Origin: Setomelanomma holmii
Lineage: Eukaryota; Ascomycota; Dothideomycetes; Pleosporales; Phaeosphaeriaceae
Length of the DNA stretch: 64,000 bases
Assembly: GCA_010015745.1 (NCBI GenBank)
Contig: ML978192.1
Coordinates: 186,001 to 250,000 of the forward strand
Reading direction: 5' to 3'
The notes under the pieces were generated by a model that worked only from the letters and a program-made list of their open reading frames with translations, was not told the origin of the DNA and did no database searches. Shown here piece by piece: positions 1-12,004 of the stretch (the stretch's first letter is position 1; every line of letters starts with the position of its first letter). The position numbers and the translations under genes were made by a program.

Positions 1-536
1 ACGTCGTGTTATCCGCTATCTGTGCTCATGGTTAGCAAGGATCCTGTCAACCATAAGATCTGGTCACCACGAAAATTGTGCAAGGTGCGAGGATTGTACT
101 TGTTTGATTCTTCTATACACAATGCCGTATCAGACACATCCTCAACATCTCTGGCCTCTTCAACGGGCTGCGCAGTGCAAGCCTGCAACGATGGAAAGAA
201 AGGAATGCTGGACATATCCAAGATGCGCCCCTGTTTGAACATAAGAGACCCAGAGATTCAAGGAGATAATGATGGCGGAGATTATACATAAAATGTCGCC
301 CGATCTCTTTGAACCGGAGCAGACTCTCTTTCCCCACCAGGATGCAAAAGGTATGGTTGAACGAGATAACGCCGTCTTTCATGAAAGGTGCCTGTCCAGG
401 CCCATGCGACCCAACAATGTTCGAGGAAATACAGTATTGTATGCACACGCATTGGCGCTCAGAATTTGGTGGGCACAGAGGAACGATCATAGGATGCTAT
501 GATCTTCTCCACCTGTTCCTCGTGCTCTTCCTGGCG
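1..536. other. Intergenic, no supported gene
   Basis: This is the 3' flank of the FLC-family gene. Short overlapping open frames occur on both strands (for example minus 9-242 and plus 269-502). None has a recognisable domain, a convincing exon structure or a start supported by context. It could hold the end of a gene lying mostly outside the window, but that cannot be shown. Confidence 0.4.
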
Positions 537-2822
537 TCAATGATGATCAAATCCTGCCCCTCGTTGCCACGGGCTCGCGTTGTTGGCTGTCCGGTATTGG
601 ACATCGTTCCGCGTACTGTTGGGCCGGTTGTAAGAGGGGACAGGGCTGGCGCGATCGTAAAATGACGGCGCGTTGTTTGGCTGCGAGAAGTTCGAAGTCG
701 CTGGGCTGCGCGGCGGCGCGGGCTGGTAATGCTCGTTGAAGCCACCCTCCTTCGCGGCCATCTGGCGGTGCTCCTCGGACGACCGAATGTCATCGTCGTC
801 GTCGATGCGCGATCGTGACCCGGAGTGGGCTCCCTTGCCTTCTCCGCGGGCAGTCGCACCCAGCGCATCCAGCTCGGTGGTCAACTGCGTCTGCGACTTG
901 ATGAACGAACCGCGGTCATCGCGCATTGGCTGATAGCGGGTGTCGGGGTTCTTGGTGAAGAGCGCAAATCCAGAAGAGACGAGGAGCATGATCAGAAGGA
1001 CAAGAGAGAAAGCGGCGTTGTAGACAAAGAAGATGACTCCCATGACACCGGTAACGATTGCCTACACATATTAGCATATAACTATACTGTTTGGTAAGGT
1101 GACTTACGGGTTGCTTGAAAATCTCAGTAAACATCAACAAGAAGAACGCGCTGAGGAAGTTGACAGCAGCAATGGCAATGTTAAAGCCGTTGGTCTTCTT
1201 GTCCATCCATGGGCGGAGGACGGAGACACCGACGAGAAGAGCAGCCTCAATCAGAACGAGCGCAATGGCTTGAGCCTTGCCGCTAGACTGGGCTAGACCG
1301 ACGAACATGGCCTTGATCAGAAGGTAGACGAGCCATGGGATGATGAACCAGTATGCAGCAGCTTTGAACTGGACGTACAGGAAGCCCCACTTGTTGAGAG
1401 CGACAGGGTCCGAGTACAGAATGTAGGCAGGATTCTTGTGCATGGCGATGGAGCGCTGCGCTATGCGGACGACCTTGGACGAAGCCCAGGCGAGAATGCC
1501 AATCATGGTGAGCATAGTGAGGATGGCGAGGACGACAAGACCAGCAGAGTCGCGCTGAGTGAGTTCCCAGAAGCTTAGGACCATCATCTGAGGGAAACCA
1601 ATGAGGACGACACGGAACAAGATGCCCTTCAACACTGTCTGCCAGCCGTTGCGGAAGTCGACGAACTTGTCGCTCTTCATCTTTCCAGCCTTGACAAGAC
1701 CTTCGCAGATGTACTTGAAGGCAACTACGCCGATGACCGTGAGGAGGACGAAGATGACGAAGAAGGTGTAGCCGGTGAAGAAGATGTTGGTCGTCTCGAT
1801 GCGAGCCTTGAACCCAACACGCTCAATGCCGTGCAGCACCAGGCGCTCGTTGTCAGCCTGAGCCTCAGTAGCAGCTGCGTTGCTGCGAGCCAAGAGACGT
1901 CCTGCGGCGCCAGTGGTGAAGTCGAGAGCGCGTCTGAACATCCTGCGCTTCTGCACCTCCACTGACATGTAGGACAATTGCGAGAGGTGCGTAGTGGGAG
2001 TGCCGCCAGTAGCGCGCTGGTACCAGGTAGCCATCTTCTGGAGGAAGCCGACGCGGATGATACCCATTGACCATTGGAAGTTCTGCGTCCAGGCAGCGAC
2101 AATAGGAGGAAGAGGGACAGCGCAGAGGCCGATAAAGGCTTGCGCCTGGAAGTAGCCGAAGAGAGACATGGCGTTGGCAGCAACATGGGCAGCGGTGTTG
2201 GAGTGTCCCAGTCCGGAGGTAATGGCGGATGCGACGAGACCCAGGCCGGAGATGATAGCAGTGACCCATGCGACGGCCTTTTGGTCGACAGAGTGGCCAT
2301 TGGACAGTTCAGCTTCAACGCAGGCAAGCTGTTGGTGAGTTGTCTGGTCGTTGATCTTGATGCGCACCAGGAGATCCAGGTCGGGAATCGTGTAGGCGAT
2401 GCCTGTAGCGGTCAGTCAGGGCCCTTCAGCCGCACCATGCAACACATACCTGGAATCTGGTTCATGATGTCCTCGCTAATGTCAATGTTCGACTTGATGG
2501 TCAGCGGCCCGGCGTTCATGGGACACATGCCCTTGAGCTCCACGTTGCCGCAAGGATCGAGCTTTTGGTTTATGGCAGAGTAGCCATAGACGAGCAGCTC
2601 CAGCTCAGCCTCGATCTTGCCGGCGATGTTGGAGATACCCTCGATCTTGAAGTCCAGACTGCGGTTGTTGGGCGTTAGGGCGACGTTGAAGAGGGTTGCT
2701 GAGAAGCTCGAGTTTGACATGCACGGGTTGAGCGACTTGGATTCGAGCAGACGCTCAGCGGAGGCGAGCGGCGCCACGGCGGCGGCCAGCCAGAGGAGCG
2801 ACTTGGATGTTGAGAGGCGCAT
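537..2822 (-). CDS. FLC family protein (ML-like lumenal domain plus TRP-like membrane domain)
   Basis: Three exons: 2822-2450, 2402-1108 and 1061-537, joined by GT-AG introns of 47 and 46 nt, giving about 730 aa. The start at 2822 opens a signal peptide (MRLSTSKSLLWLAAAV). A Cys-rich lumenal domain follows (about residues 25-150). A long multi-pass membrane region carries the TRP-like fold of the fungal flavin-carrier family. After the last membrane segments comes a hydrophilic tail with acidic and Ser/Asn/Pro-rich stretches. Relatives (S. cerevisiae FLC1-3, S. pombe pkd2/trp663) act in ER or plasma-membrane calcium and FAD-related transport and cell-wall integrity. Length and domain order match the family. 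Which paralogue it is cannot be decided from the sequence alone. Confidence 0.87.
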
Positions 2823-4689
2823 GTTGGGTGGTAGTGTTGTGTATTAGAGCGCGAAAGTCGCGGGGTGCCTCAGGCGGAAGCTATTGTACTCCTGGCGAGT
2901 ACGGCGAAGGGGCGACGGCCAAACCAGCGGCGGCGAGTATCCTCCTCAGCGAGCGACGAGATGCCCTGACGGTATTGTGGACGGGCGTGTGGTGGTGAGC
3001 GAGCGACTGTCGTGGAGACGAATGAAGTGATGATGTCGGAGACAGGGAGGTGCGCACGCAGCTGGGAAACCGGGCAGTAGCTGCAGCGAGGCGGGCGCTG
3101 GCGGGAGTCGGCTGGGCGTGACTGGGGGGAGGCTAAAAGAAGGGGGTTGAGTGGGTAACGAACGTCAGGCGCGATCAGCGAGATGTCCCGCTCCACGCAG
3201 CCCAGTGAATTAAGAAATCGTCACAGGGACGCGGCGCGGGTTTTGAGAGTGCCTGAGGAGAGCGAGTGTGAGGCAGGTAGATGTGAGATCCCAGTGGGTG
3301 CGAGGTTGACGTCTATGCACTGCGGCGGATCTTTGGGGTGCGAGACGGTCACAGTCGCAAGTGGGCCAGAGGGAATACGCGCGGCACCGCGCTCAGCGCC
3401 CAGACTTAAGAGGCGCTCGTCCAGCTGCTGCGAAATCTATGACTGCTGCACTACCGCGAGACATGCTACGTTGCCTGTTGCATCCGGCCGCGTCTTCAAC
3501 CACGCTGTTGAAGACAGCCTTTGTGCGACGAGCTGCTAAAAACAGGTGCATTTCTTTCACCAGGTTCGACGGCGGCGGCGACGCATCCGGCAGCCGAATG
3601 GGGAAAGAGCAGGGGGGCGACAGCAGAGAAGGTGCTCCGCCACAATCCACCCCAGCAAATCCTTGGGCCATACGCAGCTCAATTTCGCATAGTCCGCCGC
3701 CAGCCAATGGCGCCTCAGCTCAACACTGAATTCGATGGCTTGCTCACGCTGACTATTCGCATCCATCAGTTTCTCGTACCTGAGGTGCCGAGTGTGTCCA
3801 GTCTTGTATTCATGCTGTTCACGACGCACTCCAGGCCGTTTGCTCTGCTCATTTCTTGGGAAGCGCAACGGCTGCCATACTCCAGCTTCGCCATCCGGAT
3901 AGCGTGTAGCCTTGCACGTGTCAGAGCTGTCAGACGTTCAACAGGGCTGCTGCAGCAGTTGAGGTTTGAGAGCCTCATCTGTACCCCAGTCCGTGCACTC
4001 AGGGTCGCCAAGCCAGATCGTTCGCCAGCCAATCGATTGCACCCTCGCCGCACTGGTACGTCCGCCGATAAACTTGCCCAGGCGCCAATACGAATGTCCA
4101 ATTGACTGGTTTGACATTTCTTGACTTCACAGAGAGAACTTGCTCCTGACTTGGGTTCATATATCGCCTCGGGGAGTGCGTGAATCAGATTAGCTACCGC
4201 ACTCAGTCCCAGCTCTGGCCTACTCTCGTCCTGGACTACTCTCGCGTATGCGGTAATGGCGCATGCATATCGAGTTGTGCTGACATTACGATAATGACTT
4301 CCTGTGTTTCAAGAGTCTGACTTGATGGCCACTGAACAAGAGCACACAACGACAAAGTCAGGGACTGCCAGTTCCTAATGATTCGCGAATGATTCGCGGC
4401 GCGATTCGTCTTTGCACTTAGCTCTACATACTTCATGTCGCAAGTAATGGCAATTGCCGAATTGGGAGGATGCCTATGATTGAGCTGGTTATATGGCTCG
4501 GATAACTCTACTACATGTTTTTCCACAGGACGGAAAGTGGGAGCATAGTGCGAAGGCGAAAACTAACCTTCGATACGACTATGCTGCCAATGAGCACCTT
4601 ACATTATTTAGCTTGTGTATTGTCTCCTGGCGCCCTCGCAGCTTTCCTTCGTGTATGGGAGCCTGTAGTAAATACTACCTAATTGTTAA
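2823..4689. other. Intergenic, FLC upstream region
   Basis: The first few hundred bases are the likely promoter and leader of the FLC-family gene. The longest frame is plus 3521-4105 (194 codons), which has no recognisable motif and low-complexity Arg/Ser/Ala composition, so it is not called. Nothing else is supported. Confidence 0.5.
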
Positions 4690-4989
4690 TCAGATTTTAG
4701 CCTTGCAATTACACACGCCCCAGCACATCCCCGAGCGGTCGCACATGTACTGCACCACATTAGCAAGCCCGTCTTCAATATCAATGACCTCTGTGTGGTT
4801 GCTCACCTTGCTCTTGGAACAGTCCCACATCTTCGCGCTGCCGCCGCGCTCATCGAGACAATGTTTGGTCAGCCATGCAGCATCACCCTGTCGTTTTCCG
4901 ACTGCGATTGTCGAGATGTGTGATGTTGGTGCAGCAGAGATCATGGAAGGAATGTAGATGAGTAGCAATGGGAGGTATGGAAGCTGCAT
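4690..4989 (-). CDS. Small secreted cysteine-rich protein (candidate effector)
   Basis: A single-exon frame of 99 aa starting at ATG 4989. The frame is open further upstream (to 5229), but the internal Met begins a typical signal peptide (MQLPYLPLLLIYIPSMISA, cleavage probably near AAP), so 4989 is the preferred start. The mature part of about 78 aa has six cysteines. Two are spaced in the middle (HCLD, WDCSK) and four are packed at the C-terminus in the pattern C-x5-C-x3-C-x-C. An even number of cysteines, small size, a secretion signal and isolation from other genes are typical of fungal secreted effectors or antimicrobial proteins. No named family was recognised and the function is unknown. 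Confidence 0.55.
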   Translation of the reverse strand: MQLPYLPLLLIYIPSMISAAPTSHISTIAVGKRQGDAAWLTKHCLDERGGSAKMWDCSKSKVSNHTEVIDIEDGLANVVQYMCDRSGMCWGVCNCKAKI

Positions 4990-7212
4990 TTTGATAGATA
5001 TAAATTGGCGAATATGCGGAGGTTTAAGGTTGTGATGGTGCAAGAGATGTGTTCTCCAGCTCGAATATATCTTTATAACTTTACCAGTCTCTCTCATACC
5101 AATCACTAAATGCGGTCTATTCTTGATCCCTATGACGACGATTAACAAGGACTCAAAGCCAGTCTGCAATATGTCTTCGTATCTCGCGTTTCGCATAACA
5201 CGAATAGTATCATTGGCCCCCAAACCCATTAGCCTTGTGTGACTTCAAACTACTACGATCCATTTCAGAAATTCTTCTAGGTGTTAGATCTGTGTATAAC
5301 ACGACCTGTAATCGAAACGTCCAGAGCCTTGTTTCCAGTGATCTTCTCAGCACTGTGTTATGGTGTTGAAGGGCGCACACTAGCCCGCGCCACACCGCAC
5401 CAAACCTTCCGCATTAGGCATGTTTCGTACTTGCCATCGATCACGGTTGCCCTTCGGTGCCCCTTCGGCTCCCTAAGCGGCTTCCCGCATACTGTCTTAC
5501 ATAGCTTATCTTAGGTGTTGACGGCCCCAAATATTGATTGTGTGATTGTCGCCATTAATTGCATGTTTGACTTATCAGCTTCGCATCCAGTGCAGTGTCT
5601 TGACGTGATCTGCTGACGGTAGCAGAGAACTTGTTGCAATTGGGTCGGGAGCGAGTCGGAGCCGGGATTTGAGTTGCTTGCATTTGGGTGGGCGAACGTC
5701 CGGCAGATTCAACATCCATCGATATTGGCCGGACAGCAGCCCATTCCCTACTCTTTCGAAATGATATTGCCCATCTCAGTGATACATCACTAATATGTCT
5801 TTTCAGGCAATCGAAGCAAATAGGTGGGAACACCGCCAACCCCGAGAGGGTCTTTACAGGTCAGAACGATCAGTCGTTCTCTTCGAGGACTTAGCCAAAT
5901 GGCATCTGTCAACATCAAACTCGCCATGCTTCCCCACACGTACTATATGCGTACTCGAATCGATACAACACAAGAGAGCGCCTTCCGTTGCTTCAGATCT
6001 GTCATAGAGCTTGGGTACATTCTCTCCCTTTGGATAACTCTGGATCAGTCAAATAGTAGCGCGAACCACTTGAAAAGTTCAACGCAATCAGTCACATTAC
6101 TCGTACATTTACCGAGAGTCATCTGGGCCGACTGTCACCCATACGAACAATGGCTTCAAGTGGTGACACTCAACTCTCCCTTAGTCTCCACCAAAGCGAT
6201 GTCGTCCCAGTACAGACTAACCAGCTGCACACTCAGCATCTGAAACATAGCTCCCGTCAATCCCGCACATCTCACAGGTACACGAAACACGCGGCCGTTG
6301 AACGGCTGCTGACATTGTGGCGGAGTACGTTCCTGACGATCAATATTTCGGATCCACTTGCACCGCCTAACGAACACGACTTACGAAATGAGCGACGCGC
6401 ATGCTATGGAATATGAAACACTACTGTCCTGGCAGTCTTGGAACTAGGATTGAAGCTTGGGCTACTCTTGTGCGGAAGCAAGCGCAATGCATCAACACAG
6501 GGAGAGCTGAGTTTGTTCACTAGATGACGCTTCTGCCCCCTTCCCAACATACCTATTCTCCGAGATTCTTAACGCCACAAGCCACACACTTTTATCTCTC
6601 CTCAAGCACTCTGCAAACTTCGTATCCCCGACAGCACCCGCTTGTACCACGCCCGCGACCGGAGAAACCGTAGAGGCCAATGATGGTTTGTTTGGTAGCT
6701 CCAGGAGTTGACATAGTAGCGGGTCCCGCGAGATCGAGGTGGGATTTCTACTGGAGAATGCTAGACTGCTATCAGAGGTGCTAGGTTTCCTGCCTGGTAA
6801 ACTGGGGTGCGTATTCAATATGTGTCTCGCAAAGCTTCCTGCTAGGTCATGCAAACAACCGTAATCGACAAGGCATATCAGTGAGATGTGAAGCAAGCAC
6901 GCAAGCCATTGATGTGAACATGACAAAGAAACAGTTCCATCCGGAACAGCCTGAGCAAAATGCGCCGGTTGAATGCTTATTGAAGATTGCTTTCATATCT
7001 ACTCGTCACACATAACCCCCCATGACCGTCTAAGTTGAGTCAACCTTATTCCAAACGCTATGCTTCCGTGTTGAATGACTGATATCTCGCGCTATCCGAA
7101 TCCAGTGCAAACGCCAGAACTCCATTCATGGAATTTTGTCTTGCTGTTGAATGCAATACAATACTTCCTTGTAATCGTGTCAAATGAGTACCGTTCGATG
7201 ACCGCCGCAAAC
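4990..7212. other. Intergenic, no supported gene
   Basis: About 2.2 kb between the small secreted protein and C1-THF synthase. Open frames such as plus 5824-6243 and minus 6492-6926 have no recognisable motif or exon logic. A short minus-strand frame near 6.2-6.4 kb has a few Cys residues but no support. No repeats or RNA genes seen. Confidence 0.4.
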
Positions 7213-10200
7213 TTAGAACATGCCACTGATCTCGCCAGTCTCGACGTCAACGTCAATGTTTAGGTATCCTGGCGCAGTTGGTAGACCTGGGATGGTCTGG
7301 ATATCTGCGGCAAGGGCGTACAAGTATCCCGCACCAGCCGCCATGCGTACGTCTCGAATAGGAACCGTGAAGCCGGTTGGCGCACCCTTGAGTTCAGGGT
7401 CGTGCGACAACGAGTATTGTGTCTTCGCTACGCAAATAGGTAGATTGCCGAAGCCTTGCTTGACGTAGGTATCAACCTTCTTTTGTGCAAGCTCTGAAAA
7501 CTCGACCTTGTCTGCGCCATACATCTTCTTCGCGATTGTCTCCATGCGCTCTTGGACGGAGCCGACGTTGACATCATACAAAAGCTTGAAGTCGGGCTTA
7601 GGCTTTGCAGATGCAGAGATTATGCCCTTGGCAAGATCAACAGCACCCTTTCCACCTTCAGCAAAGTGGTTGGCCGGAATTGCATCTTCCGCGCCAGCAG
7701 CAATGGCCTCTTCGCGGATGACGTTGATCTCGGCTTCGGTGTCGGTCGCGAAACGGTTGATAGCTACGACGACCGGCACGCCATATTGTCTGGCATTCTC
7801 GATGTGCTTCTTCATGTTGATGCAACCCTTGCGGAGTAGCTCGACATTCTCTGTGCGGTAGACTTCGTGTAGCTGAGCACCTGGGCTAATGGGAGGTCCG
7901 CCACCGTGCACCTTGAGCGCGCGGACAGTCGCAACAATGACAACGGTATCAGGGACAAGACTGGAGGAGCGGCACTTGATATTGAAGAAGCGCTCGCCAC
8001 CCATGGTGAAATCGAAGCCAGCTTCTGTGACCACAAAGCCAGTCTGCTCTTCGTGGTTCTCATCTGGCTCGGTACCAGCAAGCTTGAGAGCCAGCTTGTC
8101 AGCCAAGACGGATGATGCGCCAATACTGATGTTGGCGAATGGGCCAGCATGCACAAAGACTGGTGTGCCTTCGAGTGTCTGCATCATGTTGGGCTTGATG
8201 GCGTCAACAAGAAGAGCAGTCAAAGCACCGCCAGCACCAATGTCGTCGCAAGTCACAGGGTCGCCGCTGCGAGAGCTGGCAACTACCATGCGGCCAAGGC
8301 GTTCCCTCAGGTCGCGGAGATCATTGCTGAGGGCAAGAATGGCCATGCATTCGCTGGCTACTGAGATGTCAAAGCCAGTTTCGCGTGTGTGTCCCTTCTC
8401 AGTTGGCGCTTGGCCAATCGTGATGCCTCGCAGATGCCTGTCGTTGACATCGAGGACACGTCTCCATGTGATGGTCTCAGGGTCAATGTCAAGCCTAGCG
8501 AATCGTCTAATTTCGTCCTCGGTTAGGTCATCCGGGTTCGTCTTGTCAATTCCGAGCTTCTTGAGGCGGCGGAACATTACGGGCACAAATTCGCGCTTAC
8601 CCTTCTTCGACGGCACTAAACGCTTGTATAGAGCCGCGTCTTTCTGTGTGCTCTCATGGAACATGCGGGTGTCGATGGCAGCAGCGAGCAGATTGTTGGC
8701 AGCAGTGATGGCGTGGATGTCGCCGGTCAAATGAAGGTTGAACTGGTCCATGGGAATGACCTGACTGTACCCTCCACCAGCCGCACCGCCTTTGATGCCG
8801 AATGTGGGTCCCATGCTGGGCTGTCGTACATTGGCGAAGCATATCCTGCCGAGTTGTGCGCCCAAAGCCTGCGCAACGCCGATGGTGGTTGTTGACTTGC
8901 CCTCTCCCAACGGTGTGGGTGTGATACCAGCAATCAGTACGTAGCGTCCATTCTTGCGGTGCTCAAGTCGCTTGAGCAGTGACAGATCGACCTTGGCCTT
9001 GGTCGCGCCATACGGCTCCAGCTCGTGTGGCAGGATGCCCACCTCCTTCGCAACAGTTGTGATCTGCTTTGGATGTTGCTTTCGTGAGATGACATGGTCC
9101 GCCGGTATTGGATCCTCCAGCTTGAGAGGTAGAGGGGTGATCCTGCGCTTCTTTTCGCGGTCGAATGTGGCATCGGCTGAGTCAACGAGGTTCTGCAGCA
9201 ACATGGCAATCGTCATTGGTCCAACACCGCCAGGGACAGGTGTGATCTGGGATGCGACCTCGGCCGCCGACGCAAAGTCAACGTCTCCGACCAGTCTCTG
9301 TCCACTCTTCTTTGTGTCGTCTGGCACGAAGTTTGTGCCCACATCGATGACGACGGCGCCAGGCTTGAGCCAGTCTCCCTTGACAAACTGCGCCTTACCA
9401 ATGGCTGCGATCACAATATCTGCCCGCCTGACAACTTCTGGGAGATCGGCCGTTCTCGAGTGGCATACTGTGACTGTCGCATCGGCGTTCTTCAGCAGGT
9501 AGCTGACAGGGCTACCGACGATATCGCTGCGTCCCAGCACAACGGCGTTCTTGCCCTTGATGTCCACGCCTGCCTCCTGCAACAGCACCATGACACCCTT
9601 GGGCGTGCATGGCGTGAACAGCGGGTTGCCTCCGCGCTTTGCCAGTTCACCAATGCTCTGGACGCCAAAGCCATCGACGTCCTTCTCGTCCGCGACGGCT
9701 GATGTGATGGTGTGCTCCGAGATGTGCTTGGGAAGGGGCAACTGGACGAGGATACCGTGGACGGAGGGGTTGTTGTTGTACTCGTAGACAAGGTGCAGGA
9801 GGTCGGCTTCGGTGGTGTCTTCGGGCAACTGGACGAGCTCGCAGTCGATGTTGGCCTCCTCGGCGGCCTTGAGCTTCATGCGCACATATGTGCTCGAGTC
9901 TGACCGGTCGCCAACTGCCTTGTGTGAGTATGGCTCGTCTCGTGTCACGCGCCAATGGCTTGCGACTCACCCTGTACAATTTTCAAGCTGGGCTTGTATC
10001 GCGGGTTGGCGCCCTGTCTCTCCTTGATCTTCGCGCCCAGCCTCTCGCGGATGCTCTTCGCAATGGCGGTGCCATTAATCTTGGTTGCCGTCATCCTGAA
10101 CACGGTGCCTGAGAACTGTCTGGTCGTGTTGACAGTTGCAGGCCCAGTAGATAGCAGCTGGCAGGGCGTTCTCAGTCGATAATATTTTCTGGGTGGGGTA

Positions 10201-10265
10201 GCTGTAGCTTGCGGAAAGCAACGGGTTGGAGCGAGAGCGCGTCCGCACATCGGATGCAGACTCAT
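7213..10265 (-). CDS. ADE3/MIS1: C1-tetrahydrofolate synthase (trifunctional)
   Basis: Two exons, 10265-9971 and 9914-7213, joined by a 56-nt GTGAGT..CAG intron that restores the conserved stretch KIVQVGDRSDSSTYV; about 998 aa. The N-terminal third is the methylenetetrahydrofolate dehydrogenase/methenyl-THF cyclohydrolase fold (GRSDIVGSPVSYLL, TPVPGGVGPMT). The rest is 10-formyl-THF synthetase, with the ATP-binding loop TPLGEGKSTTTIG. The enzyme interconverts one-carbon folates for purine, thymidylate and methionine synthesis. The first 57 residues are rich in Arg, Ser and Thr, lack acidic residues and look like a mitochondrial presequence. A second in-frame ATG (10094, MTATKING) sits exactly where cytosolic enzymes begin. 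One gene may therefore supply both compartments. The presequence interpretation is inference; the enzyme identity is very secure. Confidence 0.96.
10092..10094 (-). other. Alternative internal start codon of C1-THF synthase
   Basis: In-frame ATG at residue 58 of the long form. Initiation here would remove the presequence-like segment and leave a standard cytosolic enzyme beginning MTATKING. Whether ribosomes or a shorter transcript use it is not visible in the DNA. Confidence 0.5.
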
Positions 10266-10570
10266 GCTGATCCAGGCCGGTTCAGCGTTTTCTTTCCAAG
10301 TCTAGTCGGAATGTTGCAGGCATTTTAGCTTCCTTATCGTGAGTCAAGACGCGTGCGAAAAACACTCAAAGACCGGAAAAAGATGATAGTCCGCCGACGC
10401 CAAAATGCCGGCCGCACCGTCCTCATTACGTACATCCAGGGATGCATTTGCTAGATACAATCACAGAATAGGAAGTCATTGATGGCAGGCTGCGGCAGCG
10501 TGTGTGACTTCCATTGACTATCGAGATACCAATTTGCTCTCCGAAACGCTTGAAACCCCCCACGCTCCAC
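10266..10570. other. Spacer between two minus-strand genes
   Basis: About 300 bp holding the promoter of C1-THF synthase and the 3' end of the SH3-like gene, which is transcribed toward it in the same direction. No other feature seen. Confidence 0.5.
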
Positions 10571-12004
10571 CTAGAAGGTGTTCATGAGCATACCATATAG
10601 CACAAACATCTGCTCAGCCTTGACCTTCAGCCGGTCAGCAGCATCTGGGTGGCAGAACCGAGCGAATCTGTCCGGGTGCCACAAGTTCCTGCCCTCCTTG
10701 ACAGCCTGACGACTATATTGCTCAGAACCCTTCAGCAACGCCTGAAGATCATGAACACAAATGCCCACCAACCAGCTGTCCTCCTTCAGCGGTTTGCACT
10801 CAATCCTAGGGCACACGTCCATGTAGCTCGCCATGGCGGGGAAGTCCCACAGATGGCGGAAATCCAACATATTCTGGATATCGTCGCTGAAGCGCGCGTA
10901 GGCAGTCCTGGCATCCTGCTGAGGCTGGCGCTTGCGTTTCCCGAAGTCGAGCCAGGATCCGTGAGCCCAGCCTTTCATACCCTTCTTGTCTTCCACCAAA
11001 TACCAATTGTTGCCCATCTCCTGCAAGACCTTGACTCTCACACCCGCCTTAAGCTCAGCCTCCCACGGATCGTTCTTATGCGGACTACCTGATCGCTTAC
11101 ACGTTGCCCATGTGAAAGAAACAGGGCCCGGCTGCTCGATGCGCCAGAGACGGTCGTCGCTCTTCGGTAGCCTAGCATGTACTGGCTCTCCAGGAAAGTG
11201 AAGTATGAAGGAAGCCTCCTCACCCGCTTTCTGCTTCTTGAAGAACGCGAACGTCTCTCCGGTAGATTCGTGACAGTCAATGGCTACGTGGGCGAGCTCA
11301 GCCACATGCTCCGCTCCTAGATCTTTCACCTGCCAAAGCTGGGACCATGCGCCCCGCAAGAAGCTCGACTTGTAGTCCCACGTGTGGCCAGTGCCGTTGC
11401 GAAGATAGTGGGAGTCATCGCCATGCCACTGGACGTTGATCAGAGCGCCATGCTTAAGGGAGCCCATAGTGACGCCGTTGCGCTCTCGGGTGGTAGTGCT
11501 TAGCGAACAAAGCTCATCGTGGAGCGGCTCAGGAATGTTAAAACATGCCCAAGCAGTCTTACTCCACACAACGAAAGACTGGTGCTGGCCAAGCTGAACG
11601 CGCAGTGTGCTTAGAAGGCCTTTTGACGCATTGCTGACATCCTCGATGTAGTCGTACAGAGCTTTCGGAGCACCTGGTCCAAGGCGGATACGGACGGCAT
11701 TGTTCTTGAACTCATACACGAAGAACCATGAGTCTGGGGTATCACCAAACGAAGCCCAAATCACCTTCTTGATGTCGCAACCGGCGAGCTCGGCGATGAC
11801 CTTGGAGGGTAGATAAGTCCTATCGCGGTGTCAGCCTGCAATGAATGAACAGCCTCAAGCAACGTACGCAGCATATCCGTTGGGTGTGCCTAGGAATTGC
11901 TTGCCTCCTGGGCCGAAAGCGACCACGTACTGGTCAGGCCGGAGTTTCTCGAGTCGATTAAGTACGGTGGAGATCATCTCAGCATCTGTGTTGATCGAAG
12001 TCAT
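10571..12004 (-). CDS. SH3-like domain protein, conserved fungal, function unknown
   Basis: Two exons, 12004-11868 and 11819-10571, with a 48-nt GTACGT..TAG intron; 461 aa. The N-terminal part (about 1-80) contains FGPGGKQFLGTPNGYAATYLP and KKVIWASFGDTPDSWFFVYE, which read as a conserved fungal module. Around residues 300-340 there is an SH3-like segment (LKAGVRVKVLQEMGNNWYLV followed by GWAHGSWLDFG). The C-terminus has a WHPDRF..C..DAADRLKVKAEQMF motif seen in uncharacterised fungal proteins. No enzyme signature is visible. The frame can be extended upstream through a possible 44-nt intron with a CTAAC branch site (12024-12067) into an open frame ending SNFDK, so the true N-terminus could be longer. 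I use ATG 12004 as the conservative start. Confidence 0.75.

Noticed and set aside
1725..2327. 200-codon minus frame rich in Ser/Leu/Pro
   Set aside because: It overlaps the FLC-family exon in another phase and is low complexity.
3521..4105. 194-codon plus frame
   Set aside because: No domain, no conserved-looking motif, no promoter or intron support; composition is Arg/Ser/Ala-rich noise.
6492..6926. 144-codon minus frame with a hydrophobic Cys-containing start
   Set aside because: The hydrophobic start is not a clean signal peptide and the rest has no recognisable pattern; kept as unproven.
7889..8734. Long plus-strand open frame of 281 codons
   Set aside because: It lies entirely antisense to the conserved C1-THF synthase exon and has no motif; it mirrors the codon bias of the real gene.
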